Origin: Heloderma charlesbogerti
Lineage: Eukaryota; Chordata; Lepidosauria; Squamata; Helodermatidae
Reading direction: 5' to 3'
Length of the DNA stretch: 64,000 nucleotides
NCBI GenBank assembly: GCA_026122225.1
Contig: JANEZZ010003061.1
Coordinates: 1,860,001 to 1,924,000 of the forward strand
In this document: one piece after another, positions 32,770 through 43,151 of the stretch
Layout of the letters: every line of letters begins with the position of its first letter
How positions within the stretch are numbered: position 1 is the stretch's first letter
The notes under the pieces: model-generated
The model's input: the letters and a program-made list of their open reading frames with translations, nothing else
What the model was told of the DNA's origin: nothing
Databases searched by the model: none
Position numbers and translations under genes: made by a program

Positions 32770-33012
32770 TGTCTTTGAAAAGGAATTAGACAAATCCAGG
32801 AAGGATAAAGCTCTCAATGGCTAGTAGTTCTGAGGGCTGTATGGAATGAACCACAATGAATACCAGTTGCTGGTGAACAAAATAGGAGAGGTATTGCCTT
32901 CATGTGCTGCTTTTGGCTTTTTGTTGGATTATGGTTGGTCCTTGAGGTAAGCAGAGTGCTGGACTAGATGAACCTTTGCTCTGATCCAGCAGGACTCTTC
33001 TCGTGTTCTTTT
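32770..33012 (+). mobile_element. CR1 3' end (second subfamily), decayed
   Basis: It contains ggaattagacaaatccagga, then ctcaatggctagtagttctg, and the closing tggactagatgaacctttgc, as in the 3' ends at 41210-41468 and 58550-58797. Confidence 0.8.
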
Positions 33013-33279
33013 CTTCTTATTTATTTAATTTATTTAAAATACTTCTTGGCCACCATTCAGGGCAGGAGACCAATAATAAAACACACAATAAAAATAGACA
33101 TGTTAGTAAAAACACAGTAGAAACAGCAGCATAAAAGAAACCTTACAACAGATAACTTGAGCTACAACCCAGTCCAATAATACCTAATCAGAGGAAGGCC
33201 AGAGTAAAATAGTAAGTTTTCAGGGCATTTTAAAAGCCTGTAATGATGGGGCTTGGCAGACCCCTGATGGCAACTTATT
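33013..33279. repeat. Unclassified interspersed repeat, left half
   Basis: A tttatttatttaaaatactt head followed by A-rich sequence and ttttcagggcattttaaaag. A similarly organised segment occurs at 50817-51260. This block continues on the other side of the BovB at 36486. I cannot name the family. Confidence 0.35.
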
Positions 33280-33310
33280 CCAGAGGTGATATTGTTGTTC
33301 GGTTGTTCAG

Positions 33311-35392
33311 TCATTTCCGACTCTTCGTGACCCCATGGACCATAGCACGCCAGGCCTTCCTGTCCTGCGCTCTCTCCTGGAGCGTGCTCAAGTTCATATT
33401 CATTGCCTCGGTGATGCTATCTAGCCATCTCATCCTCTGCCGTCCCCTTCTCCTTTTGCCTTCAGTCTTTCCCAGCATCAGGGTCTTTTCCAGGGAGTTT
33501 TCTCTTCGCATTAGGTGGCCAAAATATTGGAGCTTCAGCTCCAGTATCTGTCCTTCCAATGAGCACTCAGGGTTGATTTCCTTTAGGATGGACTGATTTG
33601 ACCTCCTTGCAGTCCAGGGGACTCGTAAGAGTCTTCTCCAGCACCACAGTTCGAAAGCATCAATTCTTCGGCGCTCAGCCTTCCTTATAGTCCAGCTCTC
33701 ACAGCCATACATTACTACTAGGAAAACCATAGCTTTGATTAGACGGACCTTTGTTGGCAAGGTGATGTCTCTGCTTCTTACTATGCTGTCTAGGTTTGCC
33801 ATAGCTTTCCTCCCAAGGAGCAAGCGTCTTTTCATTTCATGGCTACAGTCACCGTCTGCGGTGATCTTGGAGCCCAAGAAAGTAAAATCTGTCACTGCTT
33901 CCATTTCTTCCCCTTCTATATGCCAGGAAGAGACAGGGCCAGATGCCATGATCTTCGTTTTTTTAATGTTGAGTTTCAAACCAGCTTTTGCACTCTCCTC
34001 TTTCACCCTCAACAAGAGGCTCTTTAGATCCTCTTCGCTTTCTGCCATTAGGGTGGTATCGTCTGCATATCGGAGGTTGTTGATAATTCTCCCAGCAATC
34101 TTAATTCCGACCTCTGATTCATCCAACCCAGCATTTCTCATGATGTACTCTGCATATAAGTTAAATAAGCAGGGTGACAATATGCAGCCTTGTCATACTC
34201 CTTGCCCAATTTTGAACCAATCGGTTGTTCCATGTCTGGTTCTTACTGTTGCTTCTTGACCTTCGTACAGGTTTCTCAGGAGACAGGTAAGGTGGTCTGG
34301 TACTCCCATCACTTTCAGAATTTGCCACAGTTTGTTGTGATCCACACAATCAAAGGCTTTAGCGTAGTCAATGAAGCAGAAATAGATGTTTTTCTGGAAT
34401 TCTCTTGCTTTCTCCATGATGCAGCGAATGTTGGCGATTTGATCTCTAGTTCCTCTGCCTCTTCGAAACCCAACTTGTACTTCCGGTAGTTCTCGATTTG
34501 CATACTGCTGAAGCCTAGCTTGTAGGATTTTGAGCATCACCTTGCTGGCATGTGAAATGAGCGCAATTGTGTGGTAGTTTGAACACTCTTTGGCGTTGCC
34601 CTTCTTTGGAATTGGAATGTAAACTGACCTTTTCCAGTCTTGCGGCCATTGTTGAGTGTTCCAAATTTGTTGGCATATTGAATGCAGCACTTTAACAGCA
34701 TCATCTTTTAGGATTTTAAATAGCTCAGCTGGAATACTGTCATCTCCGCTAGCTTTGTTGTTACTAATGCTTCCTAAGGCCCACTTGACTTCACTCTCAA
34801 GGATGTCCGGCTCAAGTTCAGTGACCGCACTATCATGGCTATCAGTGACATTAAGATCTTTCCTGTATAGTTCTTCTGTGTATTCTTGCCACCTCTTCTT
34901 AATCTCATCTGCTTCTGTTAGGTCCCTGCCTTTTTTGTCCTTTATCATGCCCGTCTTTGCACAAAACGTTCCCTTGAGATCTCCAATTTTCTTGAAGAGA
35001 TCTCTAGTCTTTCCCATTCTGTTGTTTTCCTCAATTTCTTTGCATTGTTCATTTAAGAAGGCCTTCTTGTCTCTCCTTGCTATTCTATGGAACTCTGCAT
35101 TCCGTTGGATATATCTTGCCCTTTCTCCCTTGCTTTTCGCTTCCCTTCTTTCCTCAGCTACTTGTAAAGCCGCATCAGACAGCCACTTGGCTTTCTTGCA
35201 TTTCTTTTTCTTTGGGATGGATTTCGTTGCTGCCTCCTGAACAATGTTACGGACCTCCGTCCATAGTTCCTCAGGCACTCTGTCTATCAGGTCTAATCCC
35301 TGAAATCTATTCCTCACCTCCACTGTATATTCATAAGGGATATTCTTTAGGTCATACCTGAATGGTTTAGTGGTTTTCCCTACGTTCTTCAA
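33311..35392 (-). pseudogene. BovB reverse transcriptase, one in-frame stop
   Basis: Two open blocks (35392-34193 and 34192-33311) lie in one frame, separated only by TGA at 34193-34195 inside GV*QGCILSPCLFN. The family has arginine there, so a CGA-to-TGA change, typical of CpG decay, explains it. Motifs in order are ELFKILKDDAVKVLHSICQQ, EVQVGFRRGRGTRDQIANI, YFCFIDYAKAFDCVDHNKLW (catalytic block A), QGCILSPCLFNLY (block B) and LRYADDTTLM (YADD at about 34069-34058). The C-terminal part has FELWCWRRLLRVPWTARRSN and ends MVHGVTKSRK at the 3' terminus. It could not make full-length RT without readthrough. Confidence 0.92.
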
Positions 35393-36476
35393 TTTAAGCT
35401 GAAATTTTGCAAGAAGCAGCTCATGATCTGAGCCACAGTCAGCTCCAGGTCTTGTTTTTACTGACTGTATGGAGCTTCTCCATCTTTGGCTGCAAAGGAC
35501 ATAATCAATCTGATTTCGATATTGACCATCTGGTGATGTCCATGTGTAGAGTCGCCTCTTGTGCTGTTGGAAAAGAGTGTTTGCTATGATCAGCGTGTTC
35601 TCTTGGCAAAACTCTATTAGCTTTTGTCCTGCTTCATTTTGTACACCAAGGCCATGTCTGCCTGTTATCCCGGTGATTTCTTGACTTCCTACTTTAGCAT
35701 TCCAATCCCCTACGATGAAGAGGACATCTTTTTTTGGTGTTTATTTTATTTTATTATTAAATTTATTAATCGCCCATCTGGCTGGTCACCCAGCCACTCT
35801 GGGCGATGTACAACATACAATAAAAACAGTTTAACAGTGTTAGTTCTAGAAGGTGTTGTAGGTCTTCATAGAACCGATCAACCTCAGCTTCTTCGGCATC
35901 AGTGGTTGGGGCATAGACTTGAATTACTGTAATGTTGAATGGTTTGCCTTGGATTCGTACTGAGATCATTCTATCGTTTTTAAGATTGTACCCCAGTACT
36001 GCTTTTCCCACCCTTTTGTTGACTATGAGTGCTACTGCATTTCTTCTAAGGGATTCTTGCCCACAATAGTAGATATGATGGTCACCTGAATTAAATTCAC
36101 CCATGCCTGTCCATTTTAGTTTGCTGATTCCCAAGATGTCAATGTTCAATCTTGCCATCTCATGTTTGACCACCTCCAGCTTATTCATTCATTGATCTGA
36201 CATTCCAGGTTCCTAAACAATATTGTTCTTTACAGCATCAGACTTTCTTTTCATCACCAGACACATCCACAGCTGAGTGTCCTTTCGGCTTTGGCCCAGC
36301 TGCTTCACTCTTTCTGGCGCTACTTGGAAATTCCCTCTGCTCTTCCCCAGTAGTATATTGGACACCTTCCGACCTGAGGGGCTCATCTTCCGACATCATC
36401 TCTTTTAGCCTTGTGATACGTTCCATGGGGTTTTCTTGGCAAGAATACTGGAGTGGGTTGCCATTTCCTTCTCCAA
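35393..36476 (-). pseudogene. BovB endonuclease region, interrupted
   Basis: The minus-strand frame 36188-35766 shows HEMARLNIDILGISKLKWTG, NSGDHHIYYCGQESLRRNAV and RMISVRIQGKPFNITVIQVY, APTTDAEEAEVDRFYEDLQ. This is an APE-like endonuclease that would nick target DNA. The frame is broken by the L2 tail insertion at 35742-35836. A separate upstream frame (36426-36238, MERITRLKEMMSEDEPLRSE) matches the N-terminal region. Other frame breaks lie between 35393 and 35740. Confidence 0.8.
35742..35836 (-). mobile_element. L2 3'-tail-only insertion within BovB (95 bp)
   Basis: The (T/A)-rich tail tattttattttattattaaa is followed by aatcgcccatctggctggtc and cagccactctgggcgatgta. This is the reverse complement of the L2 3' end at about 4725-4800. 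A short duplication GTGTT appears on both sides (35737-35741 and 35837-35841). The other BovB copies do not cover this part of the element for comparison, but the endonuclease frame breaks exactly here. Confidence 0.8.
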
Positions 36477-36485
36477 CCAGAGGTG

Positions 36486-37164
36486 TACAGCCACTCTAGA
36501 AAAGACCCTCTCTAGTGTGGTCTCCCACCTAACCACCCTACAGGTGGGCAAATGAGAAGGGTCACTCTTGCAGATCTCAAAGTGCAGGCAGGCTGATACA
36601 AGTTATGTTCTTGTCCTGTCCTGTTAACTAACATTTTCAAGCTGCATTTACTGGAATTCCAAAACTGAACAGGTGCCACCCATTTTCTTTGACTGCCTTC
36701 TTGTAGCCCAGGAGTGGGGATCTTTTTTTGTCTTGAGGCCTTCGCACATACTCTCAGGACTAACTTGTCAGGGACCATGTCAAGAGATGGGCAGGGCTGT
36801 GGAGACAGTGGAGTGAAGGACCAGAAGACAAAAGTGGACAGGGTGGTCCCTTTTTTCTCTCTTTCTGCCACTCCTTTCTCTTGCCCACCCCTTTTGCGCC
36901 TCCTTTCCTGGGAGCCACATACAGCCCTGGGGCCACAGGTTGACTGAGCCTATCCTAGCCCCTTAGTTATGTCTCATTGCCACCATACATGGAAGGTGCC
37001 ACCATGCATTAAGGTAGTGGGAACATGCACTTCTCCTGTATTCACTGGGGCAGTCCTGGATCATGGCTAGTTCTTGGATCACTACTGGGGAACCACCAAA
37101 TGCTCCTTGGAGGAAGCGTGGGATGCAAATGTAATCAGTGTAAATACACTTCATTGCTATGTGA
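36486..37164. other. Unclassified repeat continuation and hAT-like remnant
   Basis: Bases 36486-36700 continue the block interrupted by BovB. Bases 36709-36935 begin CAGGAGTGGGGATCTTT, a hAT-like terminus, and then contain purine/pyrimidine-rich sequence resembling 46770-46870. No gene was seen. Confidence 0.35.
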
Positions 37165-38335
37165 CCTAAGCCTTCAGAACATACTGGATCAGACCAAGGG
37201 TCCATCTAGTCCAGCATTCTGTGCACACAATGGCCAACCAGCTGTCGACCAGAAACCTACAAGCAGGACATAAGTGCAACAACTCCCTCCTGCCCATGTT
37301 CCCCAGCAACAGGTGTACATAGGCATACTGCCTCTGATATTGGAGGGGGCCTATGGCCATCAGGACAAGTAGCCACTGATACACTGATATCCTCCAGGAA
37401 TTTGTCTAACCCCCCACCCTTTTGTTGTTGTTGTTCAGTCGTTCAGTCGTGTCCGACTCTTCGTGACCCCATGGACCATAGCACGCCAGGCCTTCCTGTC
37501 CTGCGCTCTCTCCAGAGCATGCTCAAGTCCATATTCATTGCATCGGTGGTGCTATCTAGCCATCTCATCCTCTGCCGTCCCCTTCTCCTTTTGCCTTCAG
37601 TCTTTCCCAGCATCAGGGTCTTTTCCAGTGAGTTTTCTCTTCTCATTAGGTGGCCAAAATATTTGAGCTTCAGCTTCAGTATCTGTCCTTCCAATGAGCA
37701 CTCAGGGTTGATTTCCTTTAGGATGGACTGATTTGACCTCCTTGCAGTCCAGGGGACTCGTAAGAGTCTTCTCCAGCACTACAGTTCGAAAGCATCAATT
37801 CTTCGGCGCTCAGCCTTCCTTATAGTCCAGCTCTCACAGCCATACGTTGCTACTGGGAAAACCATAGCTTTGATTTTGCAGACCTTTGTTGGCAAGGTGA
37901 TGTCTCCACTTCTCACTATGCTGTCTAGGTTTGCCATAGCTTTCCTCCCAAGGAGAAAGCATCTTTTAATTTCATGGCTACAGTCACTGTCTGCAGTGAT
38001 CTTGGACCCTAAGAAAATAAAATCTGTCACTGCTTCCACTTCTTCCCCTTCCAAATTGGTGGCCATCACTATGTCTTTTGGTAGCGAATTCCCTAGTTTA
38101 ACTATGCACTGTGTGAAGAAGGACTTCCTTGCATCTGTCCTGAATCTTCCACCAGTCAGCTTCATGGGATGACCCCGAGTTCTAGTATTATGAGAGAGGG
38201 ACAAAAATGTCTCCCTATCCACTTTCTCCACACCATACATAATTTTGTACACCTCTATCCTGTCTTCCCTTGCTTGCCTTTTCTCCAAGCTAAACAATCC
38301 CAGCTGCTGTAACCTTCCCTCATAGGGGAGTTGCC
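37165..38335 (-). mobile_element. CR1 3' end (second subfamily), split by BovB
   Basis: The 3' UTR (ggtccatctagtccagcatt and following) lies at 37165-37420. RT C-terminal coding lies at 38058-38335, where the minus-strand frame reads MFSLEKRQAREDRIEVYKIM, LSLSHNTRTRGHPMKL and RKSFFTQCIVKLGNSLP. Between them lies the BovB 37421-38057. The joined CR1 matches the uninterrupted copy at 40540-41468. Confidence 0.9.
37421..38057 (-). mobile_element. BovB/RTE 3' fragment nested in CR1
   Basis: It begins with a (GTT)n stretch and cagtcgttcagtcgtgtccg. The minus-strand frames read LKLKYFGHLMRRENSLEKTL near 37640 and GEEVEAVTDFIFLGSKITAD near 38050. It is 5'-truncated at the same EEMEAVTDF region as the copy at 60735. 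One frame shift separates the two coding blocks near 37700-37790. Confidence 0.9.
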
Positions 38336-38672
38336 TTGGTGATAATGTGTTTTCAGTTGAGAGAGGATTGACTCATTTGTGTCTGTGTGTATGCTCAGTG
38401 TGTTTGGGGCAGCTCTGTTGCTGGAGAGAAGATTACTGGCAGCCACTGGATCCTCCTTCTTCAGGCTGCTCGCCATGGTGGGGTGGGGCGGGAAATGATA
38501 TACAGGGATGTACTGCCTGTCTCATGTGCCTCTGTTTATGTAATCAAAGGAGCCACTCCCAACTTCATATAAACAGTGTGCTTTATTACGATGCTTTCTT
38601 ACAAAACAGTGACAGGGCCTTCTGCTCTCTCCTTGCCTTTCTAACACTCTGACTGTGTCTCCTCCTCCTCCT
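38336..38672. other. Unassigned
   Basis: No recognised gene or repeat. Confidence 0.35.
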
Positions 38673-38832
38673 CATGGAAGCTGATGGCTCCAATGTCAGT
38701 GGGGTGGTAAATCTGCTCTAGGATTCAGTCTGCTGAGCACCTTGGATAGCTCCTTTATTGCCCTGACTGGTTCTGACTGAAACCTAGAGCAGACTCACCA
38801 CCCTATGACATCGGAGCCACCAGCCTCCACTG
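38673..38832. mobile_element. hAT-like MITE, third copy
   Basis: It starts CATGGAAGCTGATGGCTCC and ends CAGCCTCCACTG, with caatgtcagtggggtggtaa and actggttctgactgaaacct inside. It is related to 13100 and 18332 but shorter in the middle. The flanking sequence is CTCC-rich, so a duplication cannot be judged. Confidence 0.7.
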
Positions 38833-39033
38833 CTTCCTCCTAACTTGGTGTTCCTCCTTCAAACTCCACCTCCCTGCTCCTGCTGATTTTATTTCTAAAC
38901 TCCTCATATATTTATGTACCACCTTATGAACTACCATATGTCAGCTGGTGATGTTCTGCCCTGTAGTCTATCAGCTCCATGGTTAATGCTGCAAGGGATT
39001 GGAGTGGGACTTTTACTATAGTGTCTCCAAAAT
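38833..39033. other. Unassigned
   Basis: No recognised feature. Confidence 0.35.
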
Positions 39034-39344
39034 GAAGGGTGGGCGACCTGTGGTCAGTGGGCTACATGTGCCCCCTGGCCTTTTTTTACATCCCCCCACT
39101 CTTCCACCACTTCTGCCACCACTAGACTTTCTGCAGACATTCAGCACCAAGGCAGACAAAAAGGACTGGTTTTCCCTAGTGTAAAAGGAAAACAAATTGC
39201 TGTTTGCCACTTAAATTCAGCAGTGTGGCAACAAAACAGGGGGAAGTCTGCCTTTTTTTGCTGCTGTGCTGCCAAATTTCAGCAGTAAATTCAGCGGTGT
39301 GGCAGCGGTGGGAAAATTGGATCCCAGGAAGTTGTCCACCCCTG
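39034..39344. mobile_element. hAT-like non-autonomous element, old
   Basis: The left end is GAAGGGTGGGCGACCTG. The right end, reverse-complemented, is CAGGGGTGGACAACTTCC. Internal ttcagcagtgtggcaacaaa and ttcagcggtgtggcagcggt form a repeated pair. The flanking 8-mers match poorly. Confidence 0.5.
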
Positions 39345-40539
39345 CTCTAAACAATGGAACTCCCTCTCATGACTGGCTTGCCTCAGTCCAACATTACAGG
39401 TCTTTAGTAAAAGGATAAAGTAGGTTTGTTTGTTTGTTTTTCCTTTTTAGGTAGGTCTTCGGTAGACTTCATCTGTATATATTTTCTGAAGAGGCAGATA
39501 TCACGAATAGCTCTTGAATTAGTGTTTTAATGATTTCTCTTGTTATTGCTGATTTTTAATGCATTAAAGTTTTAACTGTAAACCTCTTTGGTCACTATGA
39601 GGAAAAATGAGTTATACTATTTTATAAATAAAATTATGAACAGTATGGAAGCTACTAAAAATATCGGCTAGACAAAGGATGGCAGTGACTAAAATGCCTG
39701 TGAATGACTGAAATAATATTAAGGTTCTGAAATTAATGTCACAATGTTAACGAAGTTTTTCAACAGAGTCACTGGATGCTCCTGATAAAATGTGTCTTGT
39801 AAAAAAAAAGCTTAGTGGCCCAGCAATACTTACCCTTTGGAGATATATGTGTGACTGTTCTCTTTGGGGAGGTGTTTTGTTATTGGCCACAAACAAGCAC
39901 CTTAATTGACAGCTGTGGGCCAAAGGTTTCCCTATCAGGGGATGAGGAATTTTATTGTAAGAGACAAGTAGATCTACAGTAGGAATGAATGGGTTCCACT
40001 GAGTATAATGCATTTCCCCCTTCTCTTTCCCTTGCTCCAGACTTTTAACACTGCTCTGGTCACTATTGAATGAGAAAATATAAAGGAAATATAATGCTAC
40101 TTAGAATTACATTTTAAAAACCCAAATTCCAAAATTCCTATTTATTTCTGCTTCAATAGAGTATATACAACTAAAGGCCTGTCCACACAACAGATGTGTC
40201 AAACGAAGGTGTGGGGAAGGGGTAGTTGTACTGTGGACACCTCAGGCAACTGATTTTGAGTGTCATGAAAGAGCAGCAAATTGTTAGTTATCTGGTTGAT
40301 TATTACTGTATTTTTACTGTCAGGAAAGGGAGATTTTCCTCTTCATGTGCCAAAATACCTTGATTAGTCTTATGATACTATGCACCTTGACTTGGAGCAA
40401 AGGTTGCACCATTTGCTGCTCCATCTCAAACTTCAAAACATCTTGGGCCAGCCCTGGCTGGTGAAATGGGGAGGGGTATCTCAGCTATCTCAGCTATTTC
40501 AGGAAGTGGGGGAGTAGGCAAAATGTTATCTCCAGACTG
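39345..40539. other. Unassigned; no gene recognised
   Basis: AT-rich sequence, mostly without repeats. Bases 39560-39640 resemble a degraded LINE 3' UTR (tttataaataaaattatgaa), but this is too weak to call. Confidence 0.35.
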
Positions 40540-41468
40540 GGACAATGGACATCAAAAGGGCAAATGTGGTTCAGTGTAAACGAGTGTAAAGTGATGCATG
40601 TTGTGAGTGTATGTGTGTGTTATCTGAGCTAACGGTGACCAACCAAGAAAGAGATCTTAGGGTTGTGGTGGACAGTTCAATGAAAATCTTGACCCAGTGT
40701 GCAGCTGCTGTGAAAAAGGTAAATACCATGTTAGGCGTAATTAGGAAAGGAATCAAAAATAAAACTCCCAATGTCATACTGCCCTTATACCAATCTATTA
40801 TGTGACCACATTTGGAATACCGTGTATAGTGTTGGTCACCACACCTAAAAAAGGATATTATAGAGTTTGAGACGGTGCAGAAAAGGGCAACTAAGATGAT
40901 CAAGGAGCTCTAGAAACTGCCCTATGAGTAGAGGTTACAGTGTCTTAGCCTGTTTCGCTTACTAAAAGGTGGGTACAGGGACAGATGATACAAGTGTAAA
41001 AAATTATGCATGATCTGAAGATAGGGAGACATCTCTGTCCTGCCCCCCACCTCCATAATACTAGAATCAGGGGTCAGCCCATGAAGCTGAATGGTGGGAG
41101 ATTCAGGACAGATAAAAGAAAGTACTTCTTCACACAGTGCATAGTTAAACTAGGGAATTTGCTACCACAAGCTGTAGTGATGGCCACCAACTTGGATGGT
41201 TTTAAAAGGAGATTAGACAATTTCATGGAGGATCAGCCTATCAATGGCTACTAGTCCTGATGGCTATATGCTACCTCCAATATCAACGGAAGTATGCCTA
41301 TGTACACCAGTGGTTGGGGAACATGGGTGGGAATATGCTATTGGACTTGTGTCCTACTTGTTGGCTTCTCACAGGCAGCCGGTTGGCCACTGTGTGAACA
41401 GAATGCTGGTCTAGATGGACCCGTGGTCTGATCCAGCATGGCTCTTCTCATGTTCTTATGTTCTTAAT
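40540..41468 (+). mobile_element. CR1 LINE 3' third (second subfamily)
   Basis: The translated segments are ELTVTNQERDLRVVVDSSMK, CAAAVKKVNTMLGVIRKGI (40611 on) and GGRFRTDKRKYFFTQCIVKL (41090 on), the C-terminal RT region. The 3' UTR follows to ttcttatgttctta at 41468. An in-frame stop after SIM and a frame shift near 40900-41000 make it non-functional. It supplies the uninterrupted reference for the split copies at 37165 and 54460. Confidence 0.9.
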
Positions 41469-41471
41469 TGC

Positions 41472-41738
41472 CAGGGCTGGCCTAAGACATTTTTCTACTG
41501 GAGGCAAAAGTCAAGATGCTTCCCCCTTTCCATTCCACTGACAGAAGCTGAGCATACTGGCAACTGAATTTTACCTCAACACTGGTGAAGTGACAGTGAT
41601 GTCTCCCTTCGCACCTGAAGGCAGTGGGGCAAGAAGCCACATGGCACACACAGATCAATCCTCCATCACTTCACGCACCCGCAACATCTGCTGCCTGAGG
41701 TGGCTGTCTCACTCTGCCTAATGGTAGGGCTGGTCCTG
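41472..41738. mobile_element. hAT-like MITE (267 bp)
   Basis: It begins CAGGGCTGGCCTAAGAC and ends GGTAGGGCTGGTCCTG, so the termini are inverted repeats. The flanks TTAATTGC and CAATTGCA share AATTGC offset by one base, consistent with a slightly altered 8-bp duplication. A partial relative lies at 62274-62345. Confidence 0.6.
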
Positions 41739-42122
41739 CAATTGCAGAGAAGGATAATCTCACAGCACATGCCTAAGTTATTTTCCTTCTTAGGAAAGCT
41801 TCACACAATGCCTTCAATGCAGTGCTCATATCCAGGCCTTTCCTGGAGGTCAAGGACTCTCAGATGAGATTATTTGGTATTACTGCCTCTTGTTAAAAAG
41901 GCAGTTAACAGAGAATAAAAGGCAGAACAGAATGAATGTTTACTAGTCCCACATGCATACAAAAAGCGAGAGAGAGAGAGAGAGAAAACATACTCTTCTT
42001 TAGTGAAGAAAAGTAAAAAGATTTACTCACAATATCCTTGCATAAAGATGCAAGTACAGCATATAGTTTCAGACAAAGTTTGTTCAGTCCATTTCTTTGT
42101 TCTTTAACACCAGAAGGAGAGG

Positions 42123-42188
<66 letters not shown>

Positions 42189-42878
42189 CATGCATTCCCA
42201 GCAATGGAGGAAGGCGGGGGGGGGGAGGAAGGGAGGAGCGGGAAACTGTCGGCTATAGAGATCCTAAGCCTGGCTGCGCCCAAAATTCCCGTGCATTAAC
42301 TAGCTAACTGCAACACTGCCCTCTTCCTGTAACTTGCAGTCGAGACTGCAATATTCGCAACACTCTCAAGGAAGGCCTAGAACGTGGAGCCTTTCCTGAG
42401 GGTTCCTGACCATTAGGAGAGGCTTTTGGGGTGCCCAGGGGCTGCAGTCTGGAGGAGGGGCAGAGAATTGTGTGAGTTTGCTTGCTTTCTCACAGCATTG
42501 GGTCCAACTCCTTGTTTTGCCCTGGAGTCCAAACTATCACCATGGTGCAAGCACATGCGCATACTATCAGGTGTAAGGAGTGCACAGATGTGAAATATGG
42601 TTAAACCAACCAGTAATTTACTGATCCAACCAGTCAACCCATGTTTTGTCAGGTAATGAACCTGATGTCTGAAAATTCAGTGGATTCCAGAATCTGCCAG
42701 TCTTTCAGCCTCCAGATTCTGAAAAGCTTCACTCAAACCTATTAAATCTTCTCTATTACATTTGCCTCTCTGGGGAGGTCATCCCACATGGTGCCACCAT
42801 TGAGAAAGCTTGTTCTTTGATGGGTGCTCAACACATCTGTGATAGCAGGAGTACCTGCCAATTATAATCTCAGCAAAT
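41739..42878. other. Unassigned, with (GA)n tracts
   Basis: No gene was seen. A (GA)n run lies at 41967-41985 and a longer one at 42115-42189. Confidence 0.4.
42115..42189. repeat. (GA)n microsatellite
   Basis: A nearly pure GA tract with a few AAAGA interruptions. The Arg/Glu and Ser/Leu repeat frames over it are artefacts. Confidence 0.93.
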
Positions 42879-43151
42879 GGGAGAGCCAGTGTGGTGCAGT
42901 GGCTAGAGTGTTGGACTGAGAGTCGGGAGATCCGAGTTCTAGTCCCCACTCGGCCATGGAAGCTCACTGGGTGACTTTGGGCCAGTCACAGACTCTCAGC
43001 CCAACCTACCTCACAGGGTTGTTGTTGTGAGGATAAAATGGAGAGGAGGAGGAGGATAATGTAAGCCACCTTGGGTTCCTTGCAAGAGGGAAAAAGGTGG
43101 GGTATAAATGCAATAAATGAATGAATGAATGAATGAATGAATGAATGAATG
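42879..43151 (+). mobile_element. Sauria-type tRNA SINE, near complete
   Basis: It starts gggagagccagtgtggtgca (A-box region) and has a B-box-like GTTCTAGTCC at 42936-42945. It continues gtgactttgggccagtcaca and acctacctcacagggttgtt, then tgtaagccaccttgggttcc, and ends in (AATG)n at 43115-43151. This order matches Sauria SINEs of squamates, which use BovB/RTE machinery for mobility. BovB copies nearby fit that partnership. Confidence 0.88.

Larger units (their letters stand above)
33289..36476 (-). mobile_element. BovB/RTE LINE, near full length (3188 bp)
   Basis: The 3' end (ttgttcagtcatttccgact, catggaccatagcacgccag) lies at the left. The 5' end lies at the right, near gaatactggagtgggttgcc. 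It is flanked by 9-bp duplications CCAGAGGTG (33280-33288 and 36477-36485), whose outer sequences join smoothly. On the minus strand it encodes an upstream segment, an APE-type endonuclease and a reverse transcriptase. An L2 tail has inserted into the endonuclease at 35742-35836. Length and organisation match a complete BovB of about 3.2 kb. Confidence 0.93.

Noticed and set aside
33289..36476. Cow DNA contamination, because BovB resembles ruminant repeats
   Set aside because: A Sauria SINE, CR1 octamer tails and active-looking L2 surround it. The BovB duplication flanks join local sequence on both sides.
42115..42307. Arg/Glu-repeat protein
   Set aside because: It is a (GA)n microsatellite translation.
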